A DNA stretch of 32,865 nucleotides from Micromonospora sp. ATCC 39149 (GCF_000158815.1 NZ_GG657738.1:1877754-1910618), one strand, 5' to 3'; shown: positions 17,589 through 25,955, counted from the stretch's first letter. The notes: a model not told the origin generated them from the sequence alone. Numbers and translations: made by a program.

Positions 17589-18808
17589 CACCTGAATGTT
17601 TGTCACCGAACGTAAGTACTACCGCGAAGCGCACAGTTCTGATCTCGGGGGCCAGTGTTTCCGGACCCGCGCTGGCGTACTGGCTGCACCGGTCCGGATT
17701 CGTGGTCACGGTGGTGGAGAAGGCAGGCGCACCGCGCGACGGTGGTTACCCGATCGACGTCCGCGGCACAGCGATAGAGGTCGTGCGGCGGATGGGGATA
17801 CTGCCGCGACTGCGCGAAGCACACATCGACATGCGGCGCTGCACCTTTCTCAACGTCGACGGCAGCGAGTTGGCCTCGGTCACCCCGCATGCCGTCGCCG
17901 GAAGTGTCGAGGGGCAGGACCTCGAGGTACGTCGTGGAGATCTCACCGCGAACCTCTACGCGGTGGTTCGCGACGACGTCGAGTTCCTGTTCGGCAACTC
18001 CATCGACACCCTCGACCAGTCCGAACACGGGGTCGACGTGACTTTCCGCGACGGGCAACAGCGCACGTTCGACCTGGTGGTCGGGGCCGACGGCATGCAC
18101 TCACATACCCGGCAGTCCCTGTTCGGTCCCGAAGAGCAGTTTCACCGCTACCTCGGCTACGGCTTCGCCATCTTCACCATGCCGAACACCTTCGGGCTCT
18201 CCCACGAGCTCATGTTGTGGAACACCCCTGGGAGAGCCGCGGCCCTCTACGCCGTCGGGGACAACGACGAGCTGCACGCCTTCCTGAACTTCCACCGACC
18301 TGAACCACCGTTGGAGGTCCTGCAGAACCCCGACGCCCAGCGGGATCTGGTCGCCACAATCTTCGCGAACGCAGGGTGGGAGGTGCCTGGCATCGTCAAG
18401 GCCATGCGCGACGCCGACGACCTGTTCTTTGACACGGCCGGTCAGATCCGTATGCCGCACTGGTCCAGCGGTCGCGTCGTGCTCGTCGGCGACGCCGCGT
18501 ACGCGCCGTCGTTCCTTACCGGACAGGGCTCGAGCCTTGCGCTCGTCGGTGCCTACATCCTCGCCAACGCCCTGGCCACAAATGGCGACCACACCGCGGC
18601 TTTCGCCGCCTACGAACGCGACCTTCGCCAATTCGTGGACATGAATCAGGCGTTGGTCGACAACGGGGCGGCCATGCTCTTCCCCACCACGGCGCGCACC
18701 CTGGAGCAACGCAACGCCAGGCTGCGCGACCTCGCCGCCATACCCTCCGTGACAGCACGACCGGCCCACTCAGCCCTTGTGCTGCCCGAACCTACTTCGA
18801 TGCCGTGA
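17585..18808 (+). CDS. FAD-dependent monooxygenase (PHBH/TetX-like group)
   Basis: A 407-residue class A flavin monooxygenase using FAD and NAD(P)H to hydroxylate an aromatic or polyketide-like compound. FAD motif GASVSGPALAYWL (residues 22-34; GxSxxG form), DG motif VVGADGMHSHTR (near 160), GD motif GRVVLVGDAAYAPSFLTGQG (near 300) followed by SSLALVGAYILA. All three motifs and normal length are present, unlike the broken copy at 10552-11232. Translation is coupled to the MFS exporter. Relatives include tetracycline- and rifampicin-modifying enzymes as well as tailoring enzymes, so resistance or biosynthesis are both possible. A strong hairpin follows at 18812. Confidence 0.88.
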   Translation: MTPECLSPNVSTTAKRTVLISGASVSGPALAYWLHRSGFVVTVVEKAGAPRDGGYPIDVRGTAIEVVRRMGILPRLREAHIDMRRCTFLNVDGSELASVTPHAVAGSVEGQDLEVRRGDLTANLYAVVRDDVEFLFGNSIDTLDQSEHGVDVTFRDGQQRTFDLVVGADGMHSHTRQSLFGPEEQFHRYLGYGFAIFTMPNTFGLSHELMLWNTPGRAAALYAVGDNDELHAFLNFHRPEPPLEVLQNPDAQRDLVATIFANAGWEVPGIVKAMRDADDLFFDTAGQIRMPHWSSGRVVLVGDAAYAPSFLTGQGSSLALVGAYILANALATNGDHTAAFAAYERDLRQFVDMNQALVDNGAAMLFPTTARTLEQRNARLRDLAAIPSVTARPAHSALVLPEPTSMP

Positions 18809-18811
18809 GGT

Positions 18812-18842
18812 GGTGCGGCAGCCGCGCGGCGGCTGCCGCACC
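18812..18842. terminator. Perfect 14-bp hairpin between convergent operons
   Basis: Two 14-base arms (GGTGCGGCAGCCGC and its exact complement) around a GCG loop, placed between the stops of the monooxygenase and the response regulator. No T-run; symmetric, so it could stop transcription from both sides, as is common in high-GC actinomycetes. Confidence 0.75.
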
Positions 18843-18864
18843 TTGCCGCCGCGCCGTGCCGCAA

Positions 18865-19545
18865 TTACGACCGCCGATCAAAGGTGGTGTGGGCCAGGCC
18901 TGTCTGGTAGGCGATAACGACGAGTTGTGCCCGGTCGCGGGCCTCCAGCTTTGTCATGGCGCGCTGCACGTGGGCTCGGACGGTGAAGGGGCTGAGGAAC
19001 ATTCGCTCGGCGATCTCCTGGTTGGACAGGCCGGTTGCGACCAGGGCCACCATCTCGCGTTCCCGCGCGGTGAGTACGCCGAGCTGTTCGGGATGCTGGT
19101 GCGCGGGCTCGTCCGGTGTGGCCAGGAAACGGGCGACCAGGGAGCGGGTCGCGGCGGGGGACAATAGGGTGTCGCCGGCGGCGATCGTGCGCACGGCGTC
19201 CAGCAGGTCTTCGGCCCCGATGCCCTTGCCGATGAAGCCGCTGGCCCCCGCGCGCAGCGCCTGAGCCACGTACTCGTCGGTCTCGTAGGTCGTGAGGATC
19301 ACGACGCGGGCAGTACGCAGCTCCGGGTCCGCGCAGATCTCCGCTGTGGCGGTGAGGCCGTCCACTTCCGGCATTCGGATGTCCATGATCACCACGTCCG
19401 GGCGCAGCTCCCGCGTGAGCCGTACCGCCTCCCTGCCGTCGGCGGCCTCACCCACCACGGTCATGTCGTCGGCACTGTCGACGAGCAACCGGAAGGCCTC
19501 GCGGAGCAGGGCCTGATCGTCGGCGAGCACCACTCGGAGCGTCAC
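18865..19545 (-). CDS. NarL/FixJ-type response regulator
   Basis: A 226-residue two-component response regulator. Receiver domain (1-120): acidic pair at DD 9-10, phospho-acceptor Asp55 in VVIMDIRMPEVDGL, Lys in GFIGKG. LuxR-type helix-turn-helix at the C-terminus (LTAREREMVALVATGLSNQE, then FTVRAHVQRAMTKL). The GTG start overlaps the kinase stop (GTGA), so the pair is coupled. Converges on the exporter/monooxygenase pair, which makes those genes possible targets, but position alone does not prove it. Confidence 0.92.
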   Translation of the reverse strand: MTLRVVLADDQALLREAFRLLVDSADDMTVVGEAADGREAVRLTRELRPDVVIMDIRMPEVDGLTATAEICADPELRTARVVILTTYETDEYVAQALRAGASGFIGKGIGAEDLLDAVRTIAAGDTLLSPAATRSLVARFLATPDEPAHQHPEQLGVLTAREREMVALVATGLSNQEIAERMFLSPFTVRAHVQRAMTKLEARDRAQLVVIAYQTGLAHTTFDRRS

Positions 19546-20897
19546 GGTGCACCCCCGGCCTCTCTGTCGCTCGTCACGCCGCCGGCCGTGTGCCCCCCGA
19601 CGGACGCTGGTCCATCGGTGCGCTTCATCGTGTCCTTGTCGGGCTGGAGGGGCAGCCAGGCGCAGACGCGGAAGCCGCCCTCCGGGCCCCTGCCCGTGGA
19701 GAGATTTCCGCCGACCGCGGTGGCACGTTCACGCATCCCGATCAGACCGTAACCGGGCGGACGGCCCGGCGCCGTCCGGGCGCCCCCTCCGTCGTCGACG
19801 ACGGTGATGGTCACACGATCGCGGTTCCAGGTGAGGCGAACATGGGCTCTGTCAGTAACGGCGTGCTTGGTCACGTTGGTCAGGGCCTCCTGGACGATGC
19901 GGTACGCGGTGAGGTCCACACCCGGCGGCAGTGGCCTGGCGGTGCCCTCCTGGTGCACCGACACCTCCAGACCCGCGCGGCGGAAGGACTCGACGAGCAT
20001 GGGAAGCTGGGACAGCCCGGGCGCCGGTTCGGCGGGCCCGGCCGTGTCCCCGGCCTGACGCAGTAGACCGACCGTCGCCCGTAGTTCGTCGAGCGCCTGG
20101 CGGGTGGTTTCGACGAGCTCGCTCAGGCTCTTACGGGTCTGTTCTGGGCGGACGTCGAACAGATGGGCGGCGACCGTGGCCTGCGCGTTGGCCAGGGTGA
20201 TCTGATGGGCCACGAGATCATGCAGTTCCCGGGCGATGCGCACCCGTTCCTCGGCCACTCTCCGGCGGGCCTCGCTGTCCCGGCTCCTCTCGGCACGCCG
20301 GGCCCGCTCCTCCACGGCCGCCAGGTAGGCCCGTCGGTTCCGCACCGAGAGACCGAGCACACCGGCCACCAGCGGGAACGCCGCCACCGCGCCCATCCTG
20401 CTCGCATCCTGCCACGAGATTTGCCCCACCGAGGCAGTGGAGGCGACCAGAAGCGCCGCCGAGGTGAGCACCACCGCGCTGGCCGCGCGTCTTTCGGTAC
20501 TCGCGGTGAGCGCGTAGAAGTAGGCAGCAACCACGGCGGGGGCCTCGACGAGCGGGTTCAGCAGGAAACCCAGAGGTTGTACCAGTACGCCGATCGCGGC
20601 CGTGGTCAGCAGGGCAGCCAGAGGCGCCCGGTGCCGCACCGGCAGCACGCCGCAGGAGAGCACGGCGATGAAATAGGCGGCAGCCGTCGGCGGCGACAGA
20701 GTGCCGTCGGGCTGCACCACAGTACCGAACAGGCAGACCGCGGACGCCGTCGCCGTGACCGCTGCTTCCCGCCACCACGTGCCGCATGGTCGTGGGCCAT
20801 CGCCATCATTGTCTGTAATGGATGGTTCAGTGTCGGCCGACGGCGAGCGGCGGGGGCGGGAATGCACCTGCACGTGACTCATCCTCGATGTCTGCAT
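19542..20897 (-). CDS. NarL-type sensor histidine kinase
   Basis: A membrane sensor kinase of up to 451 residues. After a charged N-tail come about six hydrophobic segments (roughly 44-62, 70-84, 93-112, 118-134, 142-158, 168-186) with short loops, so it probably senses a membrane-level signal. Then the HisKA_3 dimerisation domain with phospho-His226 in RIARELHDLVAHQITLANAQ, and an HATPase_c domain with YRIVQEALTNVTKHA (N-box), DDGGGARTAPGRPPGYGLIG (G-box region) and GGFRVCAWLPL. Two Met codons (20897 and 20882) are possible starts; neither has a good ribosome site. Coupled to the response regulator. Confidence 0.9.
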   Translation of the reverse strand: MQTSRMSHVQVHSRPRRSPSADTEPSITDNDGDGPRPCGTWWREAAVTATASAVCLFGTVVQPDGTLSPPTAAAYFIAVLSCGVLPVRHRAPLAALLTTAAIGVLVQPLGFLLNPLVEAPAVVAAYFYALTASTERRAASAVVLTSAALLVASTASVGQISWQDASRMGAVAAFPLVAGVLGLSVRNRRAYLAAVEERARRAERSRDSEARRRVAEERVRIARELHDLVAHQITLANAQATVAAHLFDVRPEQTRKSLSELVETTRQALDELRATVGLLRQAGDTAGPAEPAPGLSQLPMLVESFRRAGLEVSVHQEGTARPLPPGVDLTAYRIVQEALTNVTKHAVTDRAHVRLTWNRDRVTITVVDDGGGARTAPGRPPGYGLIGMRERATAVGGNLSTGRGPEGGFRVCAWLPLQPDKDTMKRTDGPASVGGHTAGGVTSDREAGGAP

Positions 20898-21083
20898 TTG
20901 GCAGTACCCGATCCAGGATATGAGGCCGACCTGCCGCGCAGACCTCGGCCCACGCCGCCGCCGTCATCTGGCTCTGCGACCGCACGCCGATCGAGGCGCC
21001 CGCCGCTGCCCAAAAGCCCGCTCAGACCGGCCCTTGTCGGGACCGTTGCGTAAGCTCGCCGTGATCGATCGAAAGGCAGTCCG

Positions 21084-21941
21084 TTGACCGCTACTCCCGC
21101 TCACCGCCCAGTGCCGGACCCCGTCACCAAGGCCGGCTATGTGATCGAGTTCGACGAGGACTTCACCGGCGAGCAACTCGATACCGCCCGATGGATTCCC
21201 TATTACCTGCCCCAGTGGTCGACCCGAGCCGCTGCCGCCGCTCGCCACCGGGTCAGCGGCGGGAACCTGAGCCTGCGCATCGAGTCCGACCAGCCGCCCT
21301 GGGCGCCCGCCCTGGACGGCCCGATGCGCGTCTCAAGCCTCCAGACCGGCCTGTTCAGCGGGCCGGTCGGCAGCGACATCGGTCAGCACGGGACCCACCC
21401 GGCGGCCAGGGTCAGCCAGGCATGGGAGAACCGCCGGCTCTACACGCCCCACTACGGCGTGGTCGAGATGCGTGCCCGGGCCATCGCCGACCCGCGCTGC
21501 ATGGTGGCCCTCTGGATGATCGGCTACGAAGAGGTCCCCGAGCAGTCGGCCGAGATCTGCATCGCCGAGATTTTCGGCCGCGATGTCAAGCTCGATTCGA
21601 CGGCGATCGGCATGGGCATCCATCCCTTCGACGACCCCGCGCTTCACGACGACTTTGCGCAGGTCGAAGTCCCGATCGACGCCTGCCGGTTCCACACGTA
21701 CACCATGGAGTGGACTCCCGAGCGTGTCTCGTTCTTCATCGACGGGCACCACCAGCGCAGTCTCAGGCAATCCCCGAACTACCCGATGCAGCTCATGCTG
21801 AACATCTACGAGTTCCCCGACGACTGCAGGGAGCCGGCCACGGCATACCCCAAAGAGTTCATCGTGGAGTACGTGCGGGGCTACCGTCCGGCCGACCTGC
21901 CCACCAGCCACCTCCGCGGTAGCGCCGCCGCAGGCGACTGA
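21084..21941 (+). CDS. GH16-like glycoside hydrolase with altered catalytic motif
   Basis: A 285-residue concanavalin-type beta-sandwich protein of the GH16 kind. It opens YVIEFDEDFTGEQLDTARW, like the first strand of family members, and later has YGVVEMRARAI and FHTYTMEWTPERVSFFIDG, both classic GH16 strands. The catalytic motif is normally E-I-D-I-x-E; here it is E157-I-C159-I-A-E162. Both Glu residues are kept but the middle Asp is Cys. No signal peptide is seen, so it may be cytoplasmic or use another export route. Start is TTG 21084 with AAAGG about eight bases upstream. It stands alone, divergent from the sensor kinase. It may be a weak or specialised hydrolase, or a non-catalytic glycan binder. 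Confidence 0.8.
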   Translation: MTATPAHRPVPDPVTKAGYVIEFDEDFTGEQLDTARWIPYYLPQWSTRAAAAARHRVSGGNLSLRIESDQPPWAPALDGPMRVSSLQTGLFSGPVGSDIGQHGTHPAARVSQAWENRRLYTPHYGVVEMRARAIADPRCMVALWMIGYEEVPEQSAEICIAEIFGRDVKLDSTAIGMGIHPFDDPALHDDFAQVEVPIDACRFHTYTMEWTPERVSFFIDGHHQRSLRQSPNYPMQLMLNIYEFPDDCREPATAYPKEFIVEYVRGYRPADLPTSHLRGSAAAGD

Positions 21942-21964
21942 AGCACTGCGGGCCTTCGACCCGG

Positions 21965-21986
21965 ACGCAGGGGACTGCGTTGATTT
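21965..21986 (+). terminator. Short hairpin with following TGATTT
   Basis: ACGCAG, GGGA loop, CTGCGT, then TGATTT, 24 bases after the GH16-like gene. A small but correctly placed terminator candidate. Confidence 0.4.
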
Positions 21987-22040
21987 CCACGCGCCGAGAA
22001 CCGACCAACGCCACCCGCCCTGGGGCGGCGAGCAGGCCAG

Positions 22041-22059
22041 GCAGGGCTCGCTAACCTCT
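22041..22059. promoter_or_regulatory. Degenerate iron box (IdeR/DmdR-type half-site)
   Basis: GCTAACCT (22050-22057) equals the right half of the actinobacterial iron box TTAGGTTAGGCTAACCTAA; the left half is poor (11 of 19 positions overall by my count). It lies nine bases before the siderophore-interacting protein start. May be the worn remainder of iron control. Confidence 0.3.
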
Positions 22060-22065
22060 CCCGGC

Positions 22066-22695
22066 ATGTCTGCTTTCCGCAACTCGCCAAACATCCTGTT
22101 CGAGACAACCGTGACGGCGACCCGGCGGCTGTCACCCGGGTTCGTCCGCGTCACGCTCGGCGACGAACGACTGCGGGATCTGGCCCCGCACCAGCTCGAC
22201 CAGCGCATCAAGATCATGCTTCCGGTCACCGGCGACTACCCGGCCGGGCTGCGGGCGGGGCTGCCCGAGCAGGGGTGGCGGCGCGAGTGGCAGTCCGTCC
22301 CCGACCGCGAGCGTCCATGGCTGCGCAGCTACACCGCGTACCGGACACGACCGGCGGCGGGTGAGTTGGACCTGGACTTCTACCTGCACCAGCCGCACGG
22401 TCCGGCAAGCGGCTGGGCGGCGGCGGCCCGACCGGGCGACCGCCTGCTCCTGTCGGGTCCGCACATTCAGGCCGGCCAGCCCGGGTACGGCGTGCAGTGG
22501 GAGCCGGGGCCGGCGGCGCGGGTGCTGATCGCGGCGGACGAGACAGCGTACCGGCGGTGCGGGGCATCCTGCCCAGCCTGGGGTCGCAAGTGCGGGCGAC
22601 GGTCCTGCTGGAGGCGGGTGTCGCAGCGGATGCCGCCGCCCTCGACGACGTGACCGCCGGCCACTCGGTCGAAGTCCGGTTGCGGGGCGGAGCCC
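22066..22695 (+). pseudogene. Siderophore-interacting protein (SIP), frameshifted and truncated
   Basis: SIPs are FAD/NAD(P)H ferric-siderophore reductases (ViuB-like) that release iron in the cytoplasm. From ATG 22066 the frame gives the FAD-binding half (VTATRRLSPGFVRVTLGDER; RSYTAYRTR; DFYLHQPHGPASGWAAAARP) and LIAADETA. At 22547/22548 one base is missing: the sense continues in another frame as VPAVRGILPSLGSQVRATVL then AALDDVTAGHSVEVRL. At about 22695 SIP sequence stops and ABC ATPase sequence begins. The last roughly 90 residues (NAD-binding end) are lost. Confidence 0.85.
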
Positions 22696-22696
22696 G

Positions 22697-23191
22697 GGCC
22701 GCTACGCCCACCAGCGGGTGCTACGCCGCTTCTCCCGGGCCGACGAGGCGGCCGTCGAGGCGGCCCTGGCCTCGACCGGCACGGCCGACCTGGCCGACCG
22801 TCGAGCCGACGAACTCTCCGGCGGCCAACGACAGCGGGCCTGGATCGCCATGGTGCTGGCCCAGGAGACGCCCCTCGTCCTGCTCGACGAGCCCACCACC
22901 TACCTGGACGTGGCTCACCAGATCGACGTGCTCAACGTGCTGCACCGTTTGGTAACCCAGGGCCGCACCGTCGTGGCCGTGCTGCACGACCTCAACCACG
23001 CGGCCCGGTACGCCACCCATCTCGTGGCGATGCGCGACGGCCGGATCGTGGCCGAGGGCCATCCCGCCTCGACGGTGGGCACCGCACTCGTCGCCGAGGT
23101 CTTCGGGATGCCGAACCAGGTCGTCCCCGACCCGGTCACCGGAGCGCCCCTGGTCGTACCGGCCGACACCCGGGAGCCGGCCGCCGGCTGA
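22697..23191 (+). pseudogene. FepC-type ferric-siderophore ABC ATPase, N-terminus deleted
   Basis: The C-terminal 165 residues of a siderophore-import ATPase: GRYAHQRVLRRFSRADEAAV, signature motif LSGGQRQRAWIAMVLAQ, Walker B PLVLLDEPTTYLD, and the H-loop VAVLHDLNHAARYATHLVAM. The first 90-100 residues, including Walker A, are missing and replaced by the SIP fragment, in a different frame. It cannot hydrolyse ATP. A GTG at 22718 could start a short product. A clean terminator follows at 23222. Confidence 0.88.
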
Positions 23192-23221
23192 GCCGGTCCT
23201 GGTGCCACTTTGGCCGGTACG

Positions 23222-23258
23222 CGACAGGGCGCTCCAACCGGGCCGGAGCGCCCTGTCG
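23222..23258 (+). terminator. Perfect 14-bp hairpin terminator
   Basis: Arms of 14 bases (CGACAGGGCGCTCC and its exact complement) with a 9-base loop, 30 bases after the FepC-type stop. No T-run, as usual at this GC content. Confidence 0.75.
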
Positions 23259-23330
23259 ACGGAATCTCAGCGGGTACCCTGCTGGCGTCGCAAGGGCACC
23301 GGGCAGCTTGGAGCGATCCAGATGGCCGCC

Positions 23331-24296
23331 TCAGGTGCTGGTTGCTACGGCGCGGGTGATGCGGCTGCCGAGCTGACGCAGGTGCTCGACCAGTTCGACC
23401 GGTTCGTGGACGGTGAAGTCGCAGCCGAGCAGGGTCAGCCGGACGGCGAGCCAGTCGATGGTGTCGTCCGGGCTGTGCCATCGACACGATGAATCGTCGA
23501 CGGGCTCCAGCTCGCCGGTGTAGTCGCCCAATCGGGTCGCTGCCTGCGGGGCGGGCAGGGCGAGGGTCACCTTTGCCCGGCAGACCGGAGCCCGGTCGTA
23601 GAGCCGGGTGGTGACGAACTCGGCCGGGTCGTCGGCTGGTGGTTGGCGCGGCGGTACCCGGGTCCCGGTGGTCTGGGCGTTGTCGATGCGGTCGATGCGG
23701 AAGGTTCGCCAGTCGGCGCGCTCGGCGTCGTAGGCGAGCAGATACCAGCGACGGCCGACCACGACCAGCCGGTGTGGTTCGACGAGCCGTTGGGTGGCGG
23801 CGCCCTCGTGATTGCGGTAGTCGAACCGGACCCGTTCGTTGGCCGAGGCTGCGGCGGCGAGGACAGTCAGCTGCGTGGGGTCGACCAGCGAGGCCCAAGC
23901 CGTGGGCGTCGGCAGTGCGGCTGCGGTGAGCGCGCTGACGCGGCGGCCCAGCCTGGGCGGCAGCACCTGTTGCAGCTTGGCCAGCGCCCGCAGCGACGCC
24001 TCGGCGATGCCGGCGACCGGCTGCCGCGCCGCCGTGCGCAGACCGACGGCGATGGCCACCGCCTCCTCGTCATCGAGCAGCAGCGGCGGCATCGCCTTGC
24101 CCGCCACGAGCCGGTACCCGCCGTGGACGCCCATGGCGGCCTGGACCGGATAGCCGAGGTCACGGAGCCGCTCGATGTCGCGGCGCACGGTGCGTGGGGT
24201 CACCTGGAGCCGCTCGGCGATTTCGCTGCCCGGCCATTCCCGGGGCGTCTGGAGCAGGGACAACAGGCGCAGCAGGCGGGCCGACGTCTCGTTCAC
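23331..24296 (-). CDS. WYL-domain transcriptional regulator (HTH_11/DeoR-like)
   Basis: A 321-residue regulator. An N-terminal winged helix (about 1-58) reads SARLLRLLSLLQTPREWPGS then IAERLQVTPRTVRRDIERLR. It is followed by a WYL domain with GRRWYLLAYDAERADWRTFR (near residue 205) and a C-terminal WCX-like extension. WYL proteins sense nucleic acids or small ligands. GTG 24296 gives the usual family start (NETSARLL) but has no spaced ribosome site; an upstream-extended frame to 24380 exists and would run into the divergent gene promoter. Divergent from the VOC gene, a common pairing in which the regulator controls its neighbour. Confidence 0.87.
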   Translation of the reverse strand: MNETSARLLRLLSLLQTPREWPGSEIAERLQVTPRTVRRDIERLRDLGYPVQAAMGVHGGYRLVAGKAMPPLLLDDEEAVAIAVGLRTAARQPVAGIAEASLRALAKLQQVLPPRLGRRVSALTAAALPTPTAWASLVDPTQLTVLAAAASANERVRFDYRNHEGAATQRLVEPHRLVVVGRRWYLLAYDAERADWRTFRIDRIDNAQTTGTRVPPRQPPADDPAEFVTTRLYDRAPVCRAKVTLALPAPQAATRLGDYTGELEPVDDSSCRWHSPDDTIDWLAVRLTLLGCDFTVHEPVELVEHLRQLGSRITRAVATST

Positions 24297-24399
24297 CTTC
24301 CCATAGTGCCCGATGATATAGGACCGATCCCGACCTACATCGAATCTAGCGTGGTCTGTGGTGGTGCGCAGACAGTGCACCGGAACGAGGAGACGAGCG

Positions 24400-24873
24400 A
24401 TGAAGGTCGTGCCCGACGGCTACCACACCGTGACCCCGTGGATGATCTCTCCGGGAAACACGGCCCAGTTGATCGACTTCGTCGTCGGCGTCTTCGACGC
24501 CACCGAGCTATCTCGGGTGGGTGTTGGCGGGGTGATCGGCCATGCCGAGGTCCGCATTGGGGACTCGGTCGTCATGATGTTCGACAAGCCGGAATGGCCG
24601 CGGACACCGGCCTTCCTGCGTCTCTACGTCGCCGACGACGCCGAGGTACTGCGCCGGGCCGCCGAACGCGGCGCGACCGTTGTCACCGAGCCGACCGAAC
24701 TGTTCTGGGGCGACCGGGTCAGCCGTTTCCGCGACCCGTTCGGCCACCTGTGGTGGATCCACCAGCGCGTGGCGGAGCCCACCGAGCAGGAGTTGAATCA
24801 GCGGCTCAACGATCCCGAGTTCGTAAAGGCGATGGAGTACGTCCAGAGCGCCCAGTTCTTCCCCAACCGCTGA
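24400..24873 (+). CDS. VOC-superfamily (glyoxalase/PhnB-like) protein
   Basis: A 157-residue protein of the vicinal oxygen chelate fold. It has the two beta-alpha-beta-beta-beta halves: YHTVTPWMISPGNTAQLIDF (first half; PhnB-like opening) with GHAEVRIGDSVVMMFD, and LRLYVADDAEVLRRAAERGA with DRVSRFRDPFGHLWWIHQRV (second half). His and Glu residues that could bind a metal are present, but exact ligands cannot be fixed by eye. ATG 24400 has GAGGAG eight bases upstream. Controlled, by position, by the divergent WYL regulator. Many such proteins are of unknown substrate; some bind or detoxify drugs. Confidence 0.85.
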   Translation: MKVVPDGYHTVTPWMISPGNTAQLIDFVVGVFDATELSRVGVGGVIGHAEVRIGDSVVMMFDKPEWPRTPAFLRLYVADDAEVLRRAAERGATVVTEPTELFWGDRVSRFRDPFGHLWWIHQRVAEPTEQELNQRLNDPEFVKAMEYVQSAQFFPNR

Positions 24874-25504
24874 CCCGTCGCACCTCATTGTCGAACCGCA
24901 CTTGCGCCGTCGTCGACTGGCGCACGTACACGATCGCCAGCCTCGAGACGAGCCCTACAGGGCACGGGTCCTACAGCATCGCCCACCCAGTGGCCTCTTC
25001 CGTGGCCCGGATGTGGCACGACCCGAACCGCATTCGGGCAGCTCAAGGGCCCGTTGTGCCGGTTGCTGCCGTACGGACACGCCGGGCGTAGCGCCGATGG
25101 GGGCGCAGGTTGGAGACCGCGCCGCGCTGATCCTGGCGGCGCGGTCCACGCTGGTTCCCCCGTGCTGACCGGCAGGGATCGAGCGCCGGCAGGGCAATGG
25201 CGGGTGTTCCCTGTGGGAACACCCGCCATTTGTCACCTGCCGTCAGCGCAGTCGTTCATGCCGGCTGTGGCGAAGGGCGCCGGATCAGGACGCACGTTCG
25301 TGCCATCCGAACCGCAAAAACGCACGTCAACAGCGAGATCAAGTCATGGAGTGGGCCGGAGGTACCACCATGCGAATCACGCCCTGACCGTCGCCGGGGA
25401 GCCGCTGCCACTGCATGTGCCCAGTTCGCAGAGCCGGGGCGGCACCCGACGAGCGTCGTCGGATGCCGTGGCGGCCGTCGCCGGGACCCCGGCTCGGGGT
25501 GTGC
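24874..25504. other. Gap with two strong hairpins, no recognised gene
   Basis: No frame here reads like a known family. Two perfect inverted repeats stand out: 25115-25146 (11-base arms, 10-base loop) and 25196-25230 (16-base arms, 3-base loop). They may end the VOC transcript or the remains of a lost gene. The stretch lies next to the broken toxin-antitoxin pair and looks like degraded accessory DNA. Confidence 0.4.
25196..25230. terminator. Perfect 16-bp hairpin with TGT loop
   Basis: AATGGCGGGTGTTCCC, loop TGT, then the exact complement. The A-rich start and T-rich end (AA...TT then TGT) make it work on either strand. Strongest hairpin in the window, with no intact gene within 250 bases. 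Confidence 0.65.
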
Positions 25505-25818
25505 CTACGAGCGGTAGGCGTTGCGGCGGTGGCGAATCGAGTGGATCTCCACGACTCGCTTGGCCTCGCTGATCCGGTAGATGATCCGGTATGCCCGCGG
25601 CGAGCGGAGTGAAAGCCGTCGAAGGGCTCGTCGAGTGGCTTGCCAACCCCGTAGGGGTTGACTGCGATCGCGGGCTGGATGGTCTCCGTCGCGGCGATCG
25701 CCACCTCCAACGGCAGGTCCTCGTGGAGATTACGGCGAGCCTGTCGGGAGAACAGCACTGTGTATGGGCTGGGCGGTTCGTCGGTGCGGTCGTCCACCCG
25801 CTTGCCTACAGGGGGCAT
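25505..25818 (-). pseudogene. RelE/ParE-family toxin, frameshifted
   Basis: From ATG 25818 the frame reads PYTVLFSRQARRNLHEDLPL and VNPYGVGKPLDEPFDGFHSA, which is the front of a RelE-type mRNA interferase or ParE toxin. Near 25592 one base is missing. The right end lies in the next frame: YRIIYRISEAKRVVEIHSIR, HRRNAYRS, stop at 25505. The restored protein would be about 104 residues, normal for the family. As written, the translated product loses the conserved C-terminal strands. Its start overlaps the antitoxin stop by TGATG, the usual coupling of type II toxin-antitoxin pairs. Confidence 0.75.
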
Positions 25819-25955
25819 CAGGCCGCCCTGCTTCGACGTCGCTCCAGCTCGGCGCGGACCTCGTCCATCGAGAACGTGTCGCCAGCTGCGAAGTCCTCCC
25901 GCGACGGCTTCGGTGATCGGGATGGTCTCCATGTCGGCCAGCTTGATGACCGGTC
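25818..25955 (-). pseudogene. Antitoxin remnant (Phd/YefM-like tail), frameshifted
   Basis: Two frames together give KLADMETIPITEAV then REDFAAGDTFSMDEVRAELE and RRRSRAA, stop 25818-25820. This is like the C-terminal toxin-binding tail of Phd/YefM-type antitoxins (xxAGxTxSxDEVRAEL). The frame break is near 25898-25905. The DNA-binding N-terminal half is not found upstream. Family choice is tentative; the role as antitoxin follows from its overlap with the RelE-like gene. Confidence 0.55.

Noticed and set aside
24874..25195. Possible gene between the VOC gene and the large hairpin
   Set aside because: All frames are short, lack ribosome sites and show no family pattern.
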